Counted from the first letter of the stretch, positions 41,513 through 50,856 are shown. The stretch: DNA of 64,000 bases from Providencia sp. R33 (GCF_019343475.1 NZ_CP072453.1:2418001-2482000), one strand, 5' to 3'. The notes: generated from the letters alone by a model not told the origin. Made by a program: numbers and translations.

Positions 41513-42541
41513 TTATTTTCTAGCCACCCCCATTGAATTAAACACTCTATTTAATTCATCCAATTTATCTTTATTTATATTTGAACTAGTAACAAACCTA
41601 ATAATTTCATTCGTCCATGCTGTAGCTAAAATACCAAACTCCTTAAGTTGTAAAGCAAACTCATGTGCGTTTTTTTTATTTACCATTATAATATTGGTTT
41701 CAACTGGGTATCTTATTTCAAAAAACGGCTCTAATATTTTAGATAAATACTGGGCATTCTCATGGTCTTTTTTTATATTTACTTTGTACTCTTTTAATTT
41801 TTTTAACGCTATAAACGCCATTAGGCCAGATTGATGTAATGCACCGCCATACCACTTCCTAAGCTTTCTTGCAATTTGGATATCCCGCTCTTTTCCAATA
41901 AGCACTGAACCAAAGGGTGCACCAATTCCCTTTGAAAGACAAACATTGAGTAGGTCTATGTCTTTTACATAACTTTCTGGTGAAATATTAAGTGCCTCAC
42001 ATGAATTTAAAACTCTTGCGCCATCAAGATATAATGAAATTCTTCTATCATCACATAATTTTCTTAATGCCTTAATTTCTTCAATAGGGAATATACTTCC
42101 TCCATACGTTCCAATACTACTTTCTATCGAGATGACCTTAGGAGTTGCATATAAATATGACCACCTTGATTTATTATTGATAGCTTCAATGATATCTTTA
42201 ACCGTTAATATTCCATTATTCGTTTTAATATTATTAATAACAAGCCCGCTAAGCGCTGATGTTGGAGAAGATTCAAAATAACAAACATGATAACCTGTTT
42301 CAGTAATTACTTCATCGCCAGGATTTGCTAATACCCTAAGACCAACTTGATTGCTCATTGTTCCAGATGGCATAAATAATGCTGATTCTTTTCCAAATAA
42401 CGTTGCTGCAAAACATTCTAACGCTTTAACATATTCATCTTCATTGTAACAATCATCTCCTATCTTACAGAAATCTATGTTACTTAAATCATTGGGTAAC
42501 AATTTAGTTAATGTATCACTTCTGAGATCTATATAATCCAT
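41513..42541 (-). CDS. threonine-aldolase-like PLP enzyme
   Basis: PLP-dependent fold-type I enzyme of 342 residues in the beta-eliminating lyase/threonine aldolase family. Members cleave or form beta-hydroxy-alpha-amino acids from glycine and an aldehyde. Visible are DLRSDTLTKL, FGKESALFMPSGTMSNQVGL, a histidine near residue 85 (ETGYHVCYFE) in the position that stacks on PLP, YLDGARVLNS (Asp173) and the PLP lysine in CLSKGIGAPFGS (Lys204). The usual ENTH-type segment after residue 138 reads ESSIGTYGG, a departure from housekeeping LtaE. First gene of the cassette and AT-rich. A specialised aldolase for a secondary metabolite is the inference. Confidence 0.82.
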   Translation of the reverse strand: MDYIDLRSDTLTKLLPNDLSNIDFCKIGDDCYNEDEYVKALECFAATLFGKESALFMPSGTMSNQVGLRVLANPGDEVITETGYHVCYFESSPTSALSGLVINNIKTNNGILTVKDIIEAINNKSRWSYLYATPKVISIESSIGTYGGSIFPIEEIKALRKLCDDRRISLYLDGARVLNSCEALNISPESYVKDIDLLNVCLSKGIGAPFGSVLIGKERDIQIARKLRKWYGGALHQSGLMAFIALKKLKEYKVNIKKDHENAQYLSKILEPFFEIRYPVETNIIMVNKKNAHEFALQLKEFGILATAWTNEIIRFVTSSNINKDKLDELNRVFNSMGVARK

Positions 42542-42783
42542 TTATTTCCCTGTTTATTACTTGACCATGGAATTATTCTAAAACACTCTTAAATTATTTA
42601 TTTAATTTATCGGTTAAACACTATAGTTCAACTACTTTTAAAATAAAAAATAATAACTGTGATATACGTAATAAATATTTAATATAATATACCTCAAAGA
42701 TATTAGCTTAAAACTTTGCCTTCGTGAGTACATTGGCAGTCTGTGTATTTCAGTTTTCCATCTCAGAATGTTAAGATATTTTC

Positions 42784-42802
42784 TTGTGATCTATAGCACA
42801 TT
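42784..42802. promoter_or_regulatory. CRP-type operator upstream of yohJ
   Basis: TTGTGATCTATAGCACATT is close to the CRP consensus TGTGATCTAGATCACA. It lies 50 bases upstream of yohJ in the 311-base divergent region (42542-42852) shared with the aldolase gene. Nothing else was identified in that region. Confidence 0.72.
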
Positions 42803-42852
42803 CCTTTAGTTAATTGTATGATGAATAGATGTCAAGCTACAGGACGGATCTC

Positions 42853-43320
42853 ATGTCATTTAAACAGGTGCTGATAACGGGATGGCAGTATTTGCGCGCT
42901 TTCGCAATACTTTACCTCTGCCTGATTGTCGGAAACCTTATCTCTACCCTACTTCCTTTTGCCATTCCCGGCAGTATTGTCGGTATGCTCATTCTGTTTG
43001 CACTACTGGCACTGCAAATTATCCCTGCTCATTGGGCGCAACCCGGATGCAGTATTTTATTGAAAAATATGACCATTCTGTTTGTGCCTATCGGTGTGGG
43101 GATCATGAATTACTATGACTTATTGAGCCAGCAACTGATCCCGATTGTGGTTTCTTGTATGGTCAGCACCTTAATAGTCATGATAGTAGTCGCTATCAGT
43201 TCCAACTATATTCACAAAGAACGCCCTGTCATCGGCGCTAAACCTGATGAAGTTCCCCTTCCCCCTGAAGAGCCAATTTCTTCGGTAATTAATAATGATA
43301 AAACTAAGGGGAACGAATAA
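42853..43320 (+). CDS. yohJ: CidA/LrgA family membrane protein YohJ
   Basis: Small inner-membrane protein of 155 residues with four predicted helices, in the CidA/LrgA holin-like family. Sequence landmarks are [38 protein letters not shown] and [16 protein letters not shown]. The start at 42853 was preferred to the ATG at 42829 because ACAGGACGG lies 8 bases upstream and the N-terminus then resembles E. coli YohJ. A basic/proline-rich tail of about 30 residues is longer than in E. coli. Stop and yohK start overlap (TAATG). With YohK it may affect murein hydrolase activity or metabolite export. Confidence 0.88.
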   Translation: MSFKQVLITGWQYLRAFAILYLCLIVGNLISTLLPFAIPGSIVGMLILFALLALQIIPAHWAQPGCSILLKNMTILFVPIGVGIMNYYDLLSQQLIPIVVSCMVSTLIVMIVVAISSNYIHKERPVIGAKPDEVPLPPEEPISSVINNDKTKGNE

Positions 43321-44015
43321 TGTTAACGCACATTTGGTGGTCATTACCGCTGACAATTGTGGTGTTTTATCTTGCTCGCAAACTGTCAGTAAAATTTAAA
43401 CTGCCAATATTAAACCCATTATTAATTACCATTGCGGTGCTTATTACCATATTGGTTATCACTAATACCTCTTATGAGCATTATTTTGCGGGCAGTAAAA
43501 TCCTGAATGATTTACTGCAACCTGCCGTTGTGGCATTAGCTTTCCCTCTTTACGAGCAAATGCACCAAATTCGTGCCCAATGGAAATCCCTATTTAGTAT
43601 CTGCTTTGCGGGTAGTATCGTCGCGATGTTTAGCGGTGCGGCGATTGCATTTTGGCTCGGGGCAACGCCAGATATCGCCGCCTCCGTATTGCCGAAATCA
43701 GTCACGACACCCATAGCGATGGCGGTTGCTGATTCAATTGGTGGGATCCCCGCAATTAGCGCTGCTTGCGTGCTGTTTGTGGGTATTTTAGGCGCAATGT
43801 TCGGGCACAGTTTATTTGATGCCCTACGTGTTCGCACCCATGCGTCTCGCGGGCTTGCGATGGGAACGGCTTCCCACGCATTAGGTACCGCACGTTGCGC
43901 TGAAGTTAATTACATTGAGGGGGCTTATAGTTCACTCGCATTGATGACCTGTGGGGTGATCACCTCATTAAGTGCTCCATTTATATTTCCTGTCATTTTG
44001 CATCTTTTTAGCTAA
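43320..44015 (+). CDS. yohK: CidB/LrgB family membrane protein YohK
   Basis: Inner-membrane protein of 231 residues with about seven helices, LrgB/CidB family. Typical segments are AGSKILNDLLQPAVVALAFP, LPKSVTTPIAMAVADSIGGI and ASHALGTARCAEVNYIEGAY. It is translationally coupled to yohJ. cdd follows 203 bases later behind its own CRP-type site. Family roles include control of autolysis and, in plants and some bacteria, glycolate or pyruvate transport. Confidence 0.92.
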   Translation: MLTHIWWSLPLTIVVFYLARKLSVKFKLPILNPLLITIAVLITILVITNTSYEHYFAGSKILNDLLQPAVVALAFPLYEQMHQIRAQWKSLFSICFAGSIVAMFSGAAIAFWLGATPDIAASVLPKSVTTPIAMAVADSIGGIPAISAACVLFVGILGAMFGHSLFDALRVRTHASRGLAMGTASHALGTARCAEVNYIEGAYSSLALMTCGVITSLSAPFIFPVILHLFS

Positions 44016-44121
44016 TCTTATTAGTTACACACCCCGTTAATATGATGAGTAAGGGAAAACGATATTCTCTTACTTATCATTGAACACTAAAAACATGAGA
44101 TATATCTCTCAATTAAAGAAT

Positions 44122-44166
44122 TTGTTTCATATGTTTCATTTGAATTAGTGATTTAAATCACATTTC
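44122..44166 (+). promoter_or_regulatory. CRP-type site and CytR-like repeats upstream of cdd
   Basis: TTAGTGATTTAAATCACATT (44145-44164) fits the CRP consensus. Just upstream, two direct TGTTTCAT repeats (from 44122) resemble the GTTGCATT octamers bound by CytR. E. coli cdd is controlled by CRP and CytR, so the same control is inferred. Confidence 0.65.
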
Positions 44167-44218
44167 ATTATGTGCTTTATTGAATAGAATGAAAGCAATT
44201 AAATAGGGAGGGTAACTC

Positions 44219-45106
44219 ATGCATTCAAGATTTAAGGCCGCTTGGGCCGAGCTTCCAGAGAAGCTACAGTCTGTACTTAGACCTATCATTGATAAATCCG
44301 ATTTCGCCGGAATGCTAACGGCTGAGCAAGTACAACACATTAAAGCGCAAAGCGGTGTTAGCGACTCAGAATTAGCATTCTCACTACTCCCTTTTGCAGC
44401 GGCCTATGCCGTTACACCAATCTCCCATTTCCACGTTGGTGCAATCGCTTGCGGCGCTAGTGGTAATTTATATTTCGGCGCCAATATGGAGTTTAGCCAT
44501 GTTTCGATGGGGCAAGTGATCCACGCGGAGCAATGTGCGATCACCCATTCGTGGATGAAAGGCGAAAAGCAAATTACGTCGATCACCGTGAATTACACCC
44601 CATGTGGCCATTGCCGACAATTTATGAATGAATTACGCGAAGGTGGTAAAATTATGGTGCATTTACCGGGTCGTGAGCCAGCGGTACTACACCATTATTT
44701 ACCTGATTCATTTGGCCCAGCCGATTTAAACATTACGACACTATTGCTTGATTCTGTTCAGCATGGTTATAACAACCAAAGCCGTGACAGGCTGTTAAGT
44801 GCCGCTATTGAGGCTGCTAATCAATCCCATGCACCTTATAGTCAATCCCATTCAGGTATTGCTGTGCAGCTCAAAGATGGTTCACTGTTTACAGGGCGCT
44901 ACGCTGAAAATGCGGCATTCAACCCAAGCTTACCACCACTACAAGCCGCGTTAATTATGATTAACCTTGCTGGTAAAGATATCCATGCCATTGAACAAGC
45001 TAAGTTGGTTGAAAAGCAAGATGCGATAGTGAAACAATGGTGTACCACTGAAAATACCTTAAGTGCACTAGGTTGCCGACAAGTGGAATTGGTTTATTTG
45101 GATTAG
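44219..45106 (+). CDS. cdd: cytidine deaminase
   Basis: Homodimeric zinc enzyme deaminating cytidine and deoxycytidine, 295 residues in the long enterobacterial form. The catalytic domain (about 50-190) carries FHVGAIACGASGNLYFGANM, the active-site HAEQCAITHSW (His-Ala-Glu) and the zinc cysteines in NYTPCGHCRQFMNEL. The second, inactive deaminase-like domain begins near residue 190 with ENAAFNPSLPPLQAAL towards the end. GGGAGGG precedes the ATG. Confidence 0.96.
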   Translation: MHSRFKAAWAELPEKLQSVLRPIIDKSDFAGMLTAEQVQHIKAQSGVSDSELAFSLLPFAAAYAVTPISHFHVGAIACGASGNLYFGANMEFSHVSMGQVIHAEQCAITHSWMKGEKQITSITVNYTPCGHCRQFMNELREGGKIMVHLPGREPAVLHHYLPDSFGPADLNITTLLLDSVQHGYNNQSRDRLLSAAIEAANQSHAPYSQSHSGIAVQLKDGSLFTGRYAENAAFNPSLPPLQAALIMINLAGKDIHAIEQAKLVEKQDAIVKQWCTTENTLSALGCRQVELVYLD

Positions 45107-45124
45107 TTTTATACTTATTTAAAA

Positions 45125-45172
45125 ATAACGGTTATTGCTAATAAGATGAATAGAAAGCAATAACCGTTTATT
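45125..45172. terminator. Terminator downstream of cdd
   Basis: A long stem: AACGGTTATTGCT pairing with AGCAATAACCGTT around a 15-nt loop, with AT-rich flanks. It separates cdd from the convergent small-protein gene. Confidence 0.75.
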
Positions 45173-45225
45173 GTTGCAAGCGATCATAGTACACATTTAT
45201 CTTTTATTATTATCAATTTTAAATT

Positions 45226-45372
45226 TCAGTTAAAACTGAAAGATGCACCAGAAGAATAACCACTATAACTAAACTCCGGTACACTTGGCATTGAAGGCAT
45301 TGAGTATCTATCGTCAAATGAGCTCATTGAATTATTCATTGATGACATACTATCTCTTAAATTATCAATCAT
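45226..45372 (-). CDS. 48-residue Ser/Met-rich small protein, translationally coupled
   Basis: Small frame of 48 codons whose ATG overlaps the stop codon of the upstream gene (ATGA at 45369-45372). The product starts MIDNLRDSMSSMNNSMSSFD and ends SSGASFSFN: about one third serine, seven methionines and several aromatic residues. No signal peptide or membrane segment. Tight coupling to the preceding gene and a clean stop before the terminator argue that it is real. Function unknown. Confidence 0.55.
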   Translation of the reverse strand: MIDNLRDSMSSMNNSMSSFDDRYSMPSMPSVPEFSYSGYSSGASFSFN

Positions 45373-46283
45373 ACGATCATAATATTATAATTAATCGATG
45401 GTGAATCAAATAAACCCGTTTCAGGCAACATATAATCAGGTTTTTCAAGATAGTAATCTGAAAGAGGGTTTTTATGTTCAAATTCAGTTTGCCCTCGCCA
45501 ATCAGTTTGTACAGAAAATCGGTTATTATCGCCAGATGGAAAATCCCAGAATGAAAATCTGTTAGTTCCCCTATCGATTAATGGGTTACCTGTTTCATAT
45601 GTTAACCCTTTAATGTAATCCATATCTACATACACTTTAGGTGAGTCAAAAAAATCATAAGTATTTTTTAAAGTAATAATTCCACTGTCATAAATGTTGT
45701 CTATATCCGCAATCCGTCGAAGCCAACGATGTATTTGAGGCTGCTTACTAGCAGGTGCATCATACATACTATCAACCATCGTATTTAAGATACCTAGACT
45801 TAATTCAGCTTCTTTTTCTGTATTCCCTACCGCTTCTAATGCTTTTTGCCAATATACTTCTCGCGTTTCTTCATCAGGGAGTACATCAAAAACAAGTTGT
45901 AAGGTCCACGCTTCCACCGGCAATCCATGTTTGTTAAAAACATTTTCATGAAATACCATTGCTTCCTCATGGTTTATATCTCCGTTTATTTCTATTTCGC
46001 CATCTTTAAATCGACTTTTGAGTGTTTCTATATAACCATAAGCCATATCCATCCTTATTCTATTAAGACTATTACTATTAATTTCCAGTTCATTTTCTTC
46101 CATTACTTCTTCTAAGTAATTTAATGCAAAAGCACCTGAAAATGAGTCCCCTTTTACCACACTATTTGCCAATACTGCATAGCGATCCCCTTTGGCCTCT
46201 AAATATGTATACATTATCTCTGGGTTATTGGTCACATTCAATATTCTAGAAGCCATAGATATATCATGTCTATTTAATTTCAT
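45369..46283 (-). CDS. hypothetical protein, paralogue of the 47059-47676 product
   Basis: Acidic protein of 304 residues without a signal peptide; family not recognised. The N-terminal half contains YLEAKGDRYAVLANSVVKGD and a helical segment ending in LPVEAWTLQLVFDVLPDEET, then YWQKALEAVGNTEKE. The same pattern (IPEEAWVLGVVFSVLDEKQK, YWQKIMEASGD) occurs in the first gene of the operon. The C-terminal 100 residues are rich in Asp, Asn, Phe and Tyr and unlike the paralogue. The ATG at 46283 overlaps the upstream TGA and follows AAGGGAAT, so the ten extra codons upstream are unlikely to be used. Could be a secreted or toxin-like protein; not proven. Confidence 0.65.
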   Translation of the reverse strand: MKLNRHDISMASRILNVTNNPEIMYTYLEAKGDRYAVLANSVVKGDSFSGAFALNYLEEVMEENELEINSNSLNRIRMDMAYGYIETLKSRFKDGEIEINGDINHEEAMVFHENVFNKHGLPVEAWTLQLVFDVLPDEETREVYWQKALEAVGNTEKEAELSLGILNTMVDSMYDAPASKQPQIHRWLRRIADIDNIYDSGIITLKNTYDFFDSPKVYVDMDYIKGLTYETGNPLIDRGTNRFSFWDFPSGDNNRFSVQTDWRGQTEFEHKNPLSDYYLEKPDYMLPETGLFDSPSINYNIMIV

Positions 46284-47017
46284 ATTCCCTTGCCTGTGAG
46301 TTTCTCTTTCCATATATTACTCCTATTTTTTATGTGTTGGTTGATAAAATTTATTGTCGTATTTTTCATTTCACCCCAAATAATTAACTCTTCTATACTT
46401 AACTTAACCTCTACTTTTATTTTATATTCAGGAACAAGAAAAACCCCATTACATCTACTGTACTTTTGCTTAGGGATAACCCAAATACATCTGAAAAAGT
46501 CTGTTATCTCATCATTATCTATTTTCCAATAATAGCCAAACTTATCATTTTCCGAATCACTATATTTAGTTAGTTTTTTTAATTTAACTTCACTAAAATA
46601 TAATCCTAGCTTTTCATCATATACAACATCTCCTTTTATTTTTTCCTCTCCCCAGTCAAGGTATATATAACGTTTATGCTCTAGATACCCCTTTACCTTG
46701 TCATTTAATGCTTCAATAGAGATTCTTATCGTTTTTTTCTTTGTTGTATATTCATCATAATTAACAGGTTTCATTTCTGGCCAACTCATCCTCAATGGTA
46801 ACACCCTAAAATTAGCCTCACACCCCTTTTTATTTTCAATAAACCTTGAGTCAAAATAGCTATACCCTTCATATTCTGCAAAGTTATACACATAGTCACT
46901 CGGCACCTCAACTATTGTATGATTAAACTTCCCACACACAAAGCCGGGCCGATTGTTTGCATTAATAGCACACGAAAATAATAATAATGGAAATATTAAA
47001 AAAATATTCAATCGCAT
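46280..47017 (-). CDS. hypothetical exported protein
   Basis: Protein of 245 residues with an N-terminal signal sequence (MRLNIFLIFPLLLFSCAINA). Cleavage could be by signal peptidase I after INA, or, with a weak lipobox LFSC, as a lipoprotein. The mature part has four cysteines (FVCGKF, KGCEANF, FRCIWV, SRCNGV) that could form two disulfides, and it looks beta-rich. No family recognised. The ATG at 47017 follows GAGGTA; a TTG at 47035 is the only upstream alternative. Its stop codon overlaps the next gene's start. An immunity or accessory role for the neighbouring protein is possible but unproven. Confidence 0.65.
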   Translation of the reverse strand: MRLNIFLIFPLLLFSCAINANNRPGFVCGKFNHTIVEVPSDYVYNFAEYEGYSYFDSRFIENKKGCEANFRVLPLRMSWPEMKPVNYDEYTTKKKTIRISIEALNDKVKGYLEHKRYIYLDWGEEKIKGDVVYDEKLGLYFSEVKLKKLTKYSDSENDKFGYYWKIDNDEITDFFRCIWVIPKQKYSRCNGVFLVPEYKIKVEVKLSIEELIIWGEMKNTTINFINQHIKNRSNIWKEKLTGKGI

Positions 47018-47058
47018 ATTTTTCTTATACCTCAAGATTGATTAATTCATATATATGG

Positions 47059-47676
47059 TCAATACTTTGCCATGGATAATATTTTACCAATCCGTTTATG
47101 CCATTTATTAATTATGATTTTTTCTTTGTCGTTTACTTTTTTTTCTTTTTCTAACATCACTTTCATTAAGCTGTATATCACCGATAATTCTTGCCCTCTA
47201 TCGCCTGACGCTTCCATGATTTTTTGCCAGTAGAATTCTTTTTGTTTTTCGTCTAATACAGAAAACACGACGCCTAATACCCAAGCCTCTTCTGGGATTT
47301 TATTACGTAACATGACTAAATAATGTAACTCATCGGCTTCTTTGTAAGTCATATCGCGAGCGACTTTTTCCCCAGCACTTTGCTTTATTAGCTTACTATT
47401 TAATACGGTGAGAGTTTCTAACGCATGGTCATAATGTAGTTTATCCATTAAGCCTTTATTGATAGGCTTACCTTTTTCTTTCATTACCAAATAAAAGTAA
47501 TCTGCCACAATGCGGCCAAAAATGGGTGAACCATATTTGTTCTCATAAAGATATTGGTCGACTGCTCTGATTGTTTCTACTGAATTAGAATTGGCTTTTG
47601 AATAATTAAAAACACTCAAGAAGAAAATGACTGTTAATAACACCGATTTTTTATATTTCAAAATTAAACCAAACAC
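47059..47676 (-). CDS. hypothetical exported protein, first gene of operon
   Basis: Protein of 205 residues, lysine/glutamate-rich and mostly helical, with an N-terminal signal sequence or anchor (KKSVLLTVIFFLSVFNYSKA). It shares the EAWxLxxVFxVLxxxxxxxYWQKxxEA pattern with the 45369-46283 product. The start is a GTG with a strong AAGGAGCATTAC upstream. It opens a four-gene minus-strand operon: a 41-base gap, then two ATGA overlaps. Family unrecognised. Confidence 0.65.
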   Translation of the reverse strand: MFGLILKYKKSVLLTVIFFLSVFNYSKANSNSVETIRAVDQYLYENKYGSPIFGRIVADYFYLVMKEKGKPINKGLMDKLHYDHALETLTVLNSKLIKQSAGEKVARDMTYKEADELHYLVMLRNKIPEEAWVLGVVFSVLDEKQKEFYWQKIMEASGDRGQELSVIYSLMKVMLEKEKKVNDKEKIIINKWHKRIGKILSMAKY

Positions 47677-48089
47677 GTAATGCTCCTTATCAAAGGTAAT
47701 TTAAGAAATAACAACGTTGATAAGTTATGAAAAATAAAAACATGCAGCAATATATGATATTTTAAAATATAATTTTGTAGCTATTTAGTTAAAAATTCAT
47801 TTATTAGACTAAAGATAAACATCAATTAACAAATTCAGAAAATAATAAAGAAATCTGTATTTACACCTTTAAATTTAAAAAGTTGATTAAAACCATTACG
47901 TTGCTAACCGTGATCTACCCGTCGTAATCACAACGTAAAAGTACGCTTTAGTTTCATTCCTTAACTAAATTCTTTATTATGTCTATAAAATTTTTAACGA
48001 TTTTGCATCATTATTTACTGTACATATTTCCTGTTTAGCTTAGGATCTACCCTGACTTTGTTGATTAATCGTCCGAAGAGTGATATTTC
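47677..48089. other. Intergenic region between the hypothetical operon and maeA
   Basis: AT-rich divergent promoter region without a gene. The only structure noted is a dyad, TTACGTTG (47896-47903) and CAACGTAA (47931-47938), separated by 27 bases, which could be an operator. No promoter boxes assigned. Confidence 0.4.
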
Positions 48090-49787
48090 ATGGAACATGA
48101 ATACGAAACAAAACGCCCTCTCTATATCCCCTACGCTGGCCCAATTTTACTTGAATTCCCTTTATTGAATAAAGGCAGTGCGTTCACTGAAGAAGAGCGC
48201 GCGAACTTCAACCTGCATGGCTTACTGCCTGAGCAAGTTGAAACTATCGAAGAGCAAGTTGAACGTGCTTATCGCCAATTAATTGATTTTAAAACCGATA
48301 TCGATAAACACATCTACTTAAGAAACATTCAAGATACCAACGAAACCTTATTCTATCGCTTGATTGATGCCCACTTAACAGAAGTAATGCCAATCATCTA
48401 CACCCCAACCGTAGGTGAAGCTTGCGAACATTTCTCTGATATCTACCGTCGTGCTCGTGGGTTATTTATTTCTTATCCGAACCGTGCACATATTGACGAT
48501 ATGCTGCAAAACGCCACGAAACAAAATGTAAAAGTCATCGTTGTGACCGATGGTGAGCGTATCTTAGGCCTTGGTGACCAAGGTATCGGTGGTATGGGCA
48601 TTCCAATTGGTAAACTGTCACTGTATACCGCATGTGGCGGTATCAGCCCTGCTTATACCTTACCAATTGTTATTGATGTGGGAACGAATAACCCGCAACG
48701 CTTGAATGACCCTCTATATATGGGGTGGCGTCATCCGCGCATTACCGGCGACGAATACAACGAATTCCTCGATGAGTTTGTGCAAGCAGTTAAGCGCCGT
48801 TGGCCAAATGTTTTACTGCAATTTGAAGACTTCGCACAGAAAAATGCGATGCCATTGTTAACCCGTTACCGTGATGAGCTGTGCTGCTTTAACGATGATA
48901 TTCAAGGAACTGCATCCGTCGCATTAGGTAGTCTAATCGCCGCTAGCAATGCCGCAGGCAGTAAATTAAGTGACCAACGTGTGACGTTCTTGGGTGCAGG
49001 CTCCGCGGGTTGTGGTATCGCCGAGCAAATCATTGCCCAAATGAAATCCGAAGGGTTAAGCGACGAAGAAGCTCGCTCACGCATTTACATGGTTGACCGC
49101 TTTGGTTTATTAACGGATAAGCTCCCTAACCTACTCGATTTCCAAGCAAAATTAACACAAAACAGTGCTAATTTAGCCAGTTGGGATGTAGACAGCGATT
49201 CTATTTCACTGCTAGATGTTGTTCGCAATGCCAAACCAACTATTTTAATTGGCGTTTCAGGCCAAGCGGGCTTGTTTACTGAAGAAATCATCAAAGAGAT
49301 GCACAAGCACTGTGAACGCCCAATTGTGATGCCATTGTCTAACCCAACCTCACGTGTTGAAGCTCGCCCTGAAGACATCATCAATTGGACCGACGGAAAA
49401 GCGTTAGTTGCGACAGGCAGCCCATTCAGCCCTGTATCGTATAAAGAGCAAATATTCCCAATTGCCCAATGTAATAACTCCTATATTTTCCCAGGAATTG
49501 GTTTAGGGGTTATCGCGTCAGGCGCAAAACGTGTCACAGATGGCATGTTGATGGCCGCTAGCCGCGCATTAGCAAGCTGTTCACCACTGGCAAAAAATGG
49601 CGAAGGGGCTTTATTACCATTGTTATCTGATATCCAAGATGTTTCACGGATTATTGCGAAACAAGTCGCTAAAGAAGCACAAGTTCAAGGCGTGGCAACT
49701 GTCACCTCTGATAGTGCATTGGATGAAGCCATTGAACGCAATTTCTGGAAACCAGAGTACCGTACTTATAAACGTACTTCGTTCTAA
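48090..49787 (+). CDS. maeA: NAD-dependent malic enzyme
   Basis: Oxidative decarboxylation of malate to pyruvate with NAD, linking the TCA cycle to pyruvate. The 565 residues equal E. coli MaeA. Signatures are [20 protein letters not shown] with the catalytic Tyr, [33 protein letters not shown] with [18 protein letters not shown] (metal and catalytic Lys/Asp), and the NAD motif [16 protein letters not shown]. The ATG follows AGAGTGATATTTC. Confidence 0.97.
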   Translation: MEHEYETKRPLYIPYAGPILLEFPLLNKGSAFTEEERANFNLHGLLPEQVETIEEQVERAYRQLIDFKTDIDKHIYLRNIQDTNETLFYRLIDAHLTEVMPIIYTPTVGEACEHFSDIYRRARGLFISYPNRAHIDDMLQNATKQNVKVIVVTDGERILGLGDQGIGGMGIPIGKLSLYTACGGISPAYTLPIVIDVGTNNPQRLNDPLYMGWRHPRITGDEYNEFLDEFVQAVKRRWPNVLLQFEDFAQKNAMPLLTRYRDELCCFNDDIQGTASVALGSLIAASNAAGSKLSDQRVTFLGAGSAGCGIAEQIIAQMKSEGLSDEEARSRIYMVDRFGLLTDKLPNLLDFQAKLTQNSANLASWDVDSDSISLLDVVRNAKPTILIGVSGQAGLFTEEIIKEMHKHCERPIVMPLSNPTSRVEARPEDIINWTDGKALVATGSPFSPVSYKEQIFPIAQCNNSYIFPGIGLGVIASGAKRVTDGMLMAASRALASCSPLAKNGEGALLPLLSDIQDVSRIIAKQVAKEAQVQGVATVTSDSALDEAIERNFWKPEYRTYKRTSF

Positions 49788-49806
49788 TTTATTGTTTATC
49801 AGATTG

Positions 49807-49835
49807 AAAGGCGCATAAAATATGCGCCTTTTTTA
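49807..49835 (+). terminator. Rho-independent terminator of maeA
   Basis: Stem AAAGGCGCATA pairing with TATGCGCCTTT with an AAA loop, followed by a T run, 19 bases after the stop codon. Confidence 0.9.
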
Positions 49836-49949
49836 TTTTCTTATTAATCTGAAAAAACAGACAAATACACGAGTTCAGATAATGGTAAATTGCGCTGATG
49901 GCTTTGCTTATTTAATATATCTAATACAACGCAGAGATAGGATATTGAA

Positions 49950-50849
49950 ATGGCAGACCCTTTAGAGACACACATTCCCCATAAACCGAAGTTTTCCATT
50001 TGGGCCATGGCACTCACTTTATTGATTGTCGCCATAAATATCACCGTTTATTTTTATCAGCTTACTTATGCCGCCCCCCTTGATTCCCAAGAAAATAACT
50101 TATTAATATTTGGTGCAAATGTTTACCAACTCTCCTTGACGGGTGATTGGTGGCGCTACCCGATGAGTATGGTGTTGCATTCCGGGGGCTTTCACCTCAC
50201 CTTAAATACCTTGGCACTTTTTGTGATAGGGATTGAATGTGAACGAACATACGGTAAATTCAGATACCTCGCTATCTACCTCTTTTCAGGTATTGGTGCA
50301 GCGTTCTTTAGTGCTTATTGGCAATACAGTGAAAGCATTAGAGAAGCCACCAGCCGTGCATCAATGAACTCATGGAACAGTTTATATTTACCTGATAATA
50401 CGGTTTATATTACTGTCAGTATTGGTGCATCAGGTGCCATCATGGGGCTGGCTGCCGCTTCGGTTATTTACCTTTTAAAAGCCCTGAATAACCCCAATTT
50501 GTCCAGTGAAGAAAAAAGCCAATTAAAACGCCCGCTGTATAATATCATTGGGATGATTGCTTTAACTTTAGTGAATGGTTTGCAGTCTGGAATTGATAAT
50601 GCAGCACATATCGGCGGGGCTATTTTAGGTGCCATTATTAGTGGTGCATTTGTTCTCGCACCGCAATCCACACCCTTGGCGAAACACCTTTCAAGTTTAT
50701 TAATTTCTGTGATTGCGGCGGGATTACTTATTTTCACTTTGCAGCACTATTCGTCCTCGCAAGATGAAGACTTAAATGATGAGCGCGTTTTTATTTACCA
50801 AGAGATGGAAAAAGAACTGAATCATTTAAAGAAATGGGATTTAGATTAG
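49950..50849 (+). CDS. aarA: rhomboid intramembrane serine protease AarA
   Basis: Polytopic rhomboid protease of 299 residues. P. stuartii AarA cleaves the N-terminal extension of TatA, which activates Tat export and thereby release of an extracellular signal. Here the same architecture is seen: a short cytoplasmic N-terminus, NIYQLSLTGDWWRYP-like NVYQLSLTGDWWRYPMSMVL, HLTLNTLALFVIGIECERTYG, the catalytic serine in VSIGASGAIMGLAAASVIYL and the catalytic histidine in DNAAHIGGAILGA. The C-terminal tail (REFIYQE-like RVFIYQEMEKEL) also matches. An insertion near residues 128-145 distinguishes it from the P. stuartii protein I recall. Its high similarity supports the genus assignment. Confidence 0.9.
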   Translation: MADPLETHIPHKPKFSIWAMALTLLIVAINITVYFYQLTYAAPLDSQENNLLIFGANVYQLSLTGDWWRYPMSMVLHSGGFHLTLNTLALFVIGIECERTYGKFRYLAIYLFSGIGAAFFSAYWQYSESIREATSRASMNSWNSLYLPDNTVYITVSIGASGAIMGLAAASVIYLLKALNNPNLSSEEKSQLKRPLYNIIGMIALTLVNGLQSGIDNAAHIGGAILGAIISGAFVLAPQSTPLAKHLSSLLISVIAAGLLIFTLQHYSSSQDEDLNDERVFIYQEMEKELNHLKKWDLD

Positions 50850-50856
50850 CTAACTT

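Noticed and set aside
42829..42852. Longer start for yohJ at 42829
   Set aside because: No ribosome-binding site precedes it, whereas the ATG at 42853 has AGGA at 8 bases and fits the family N-terminus.
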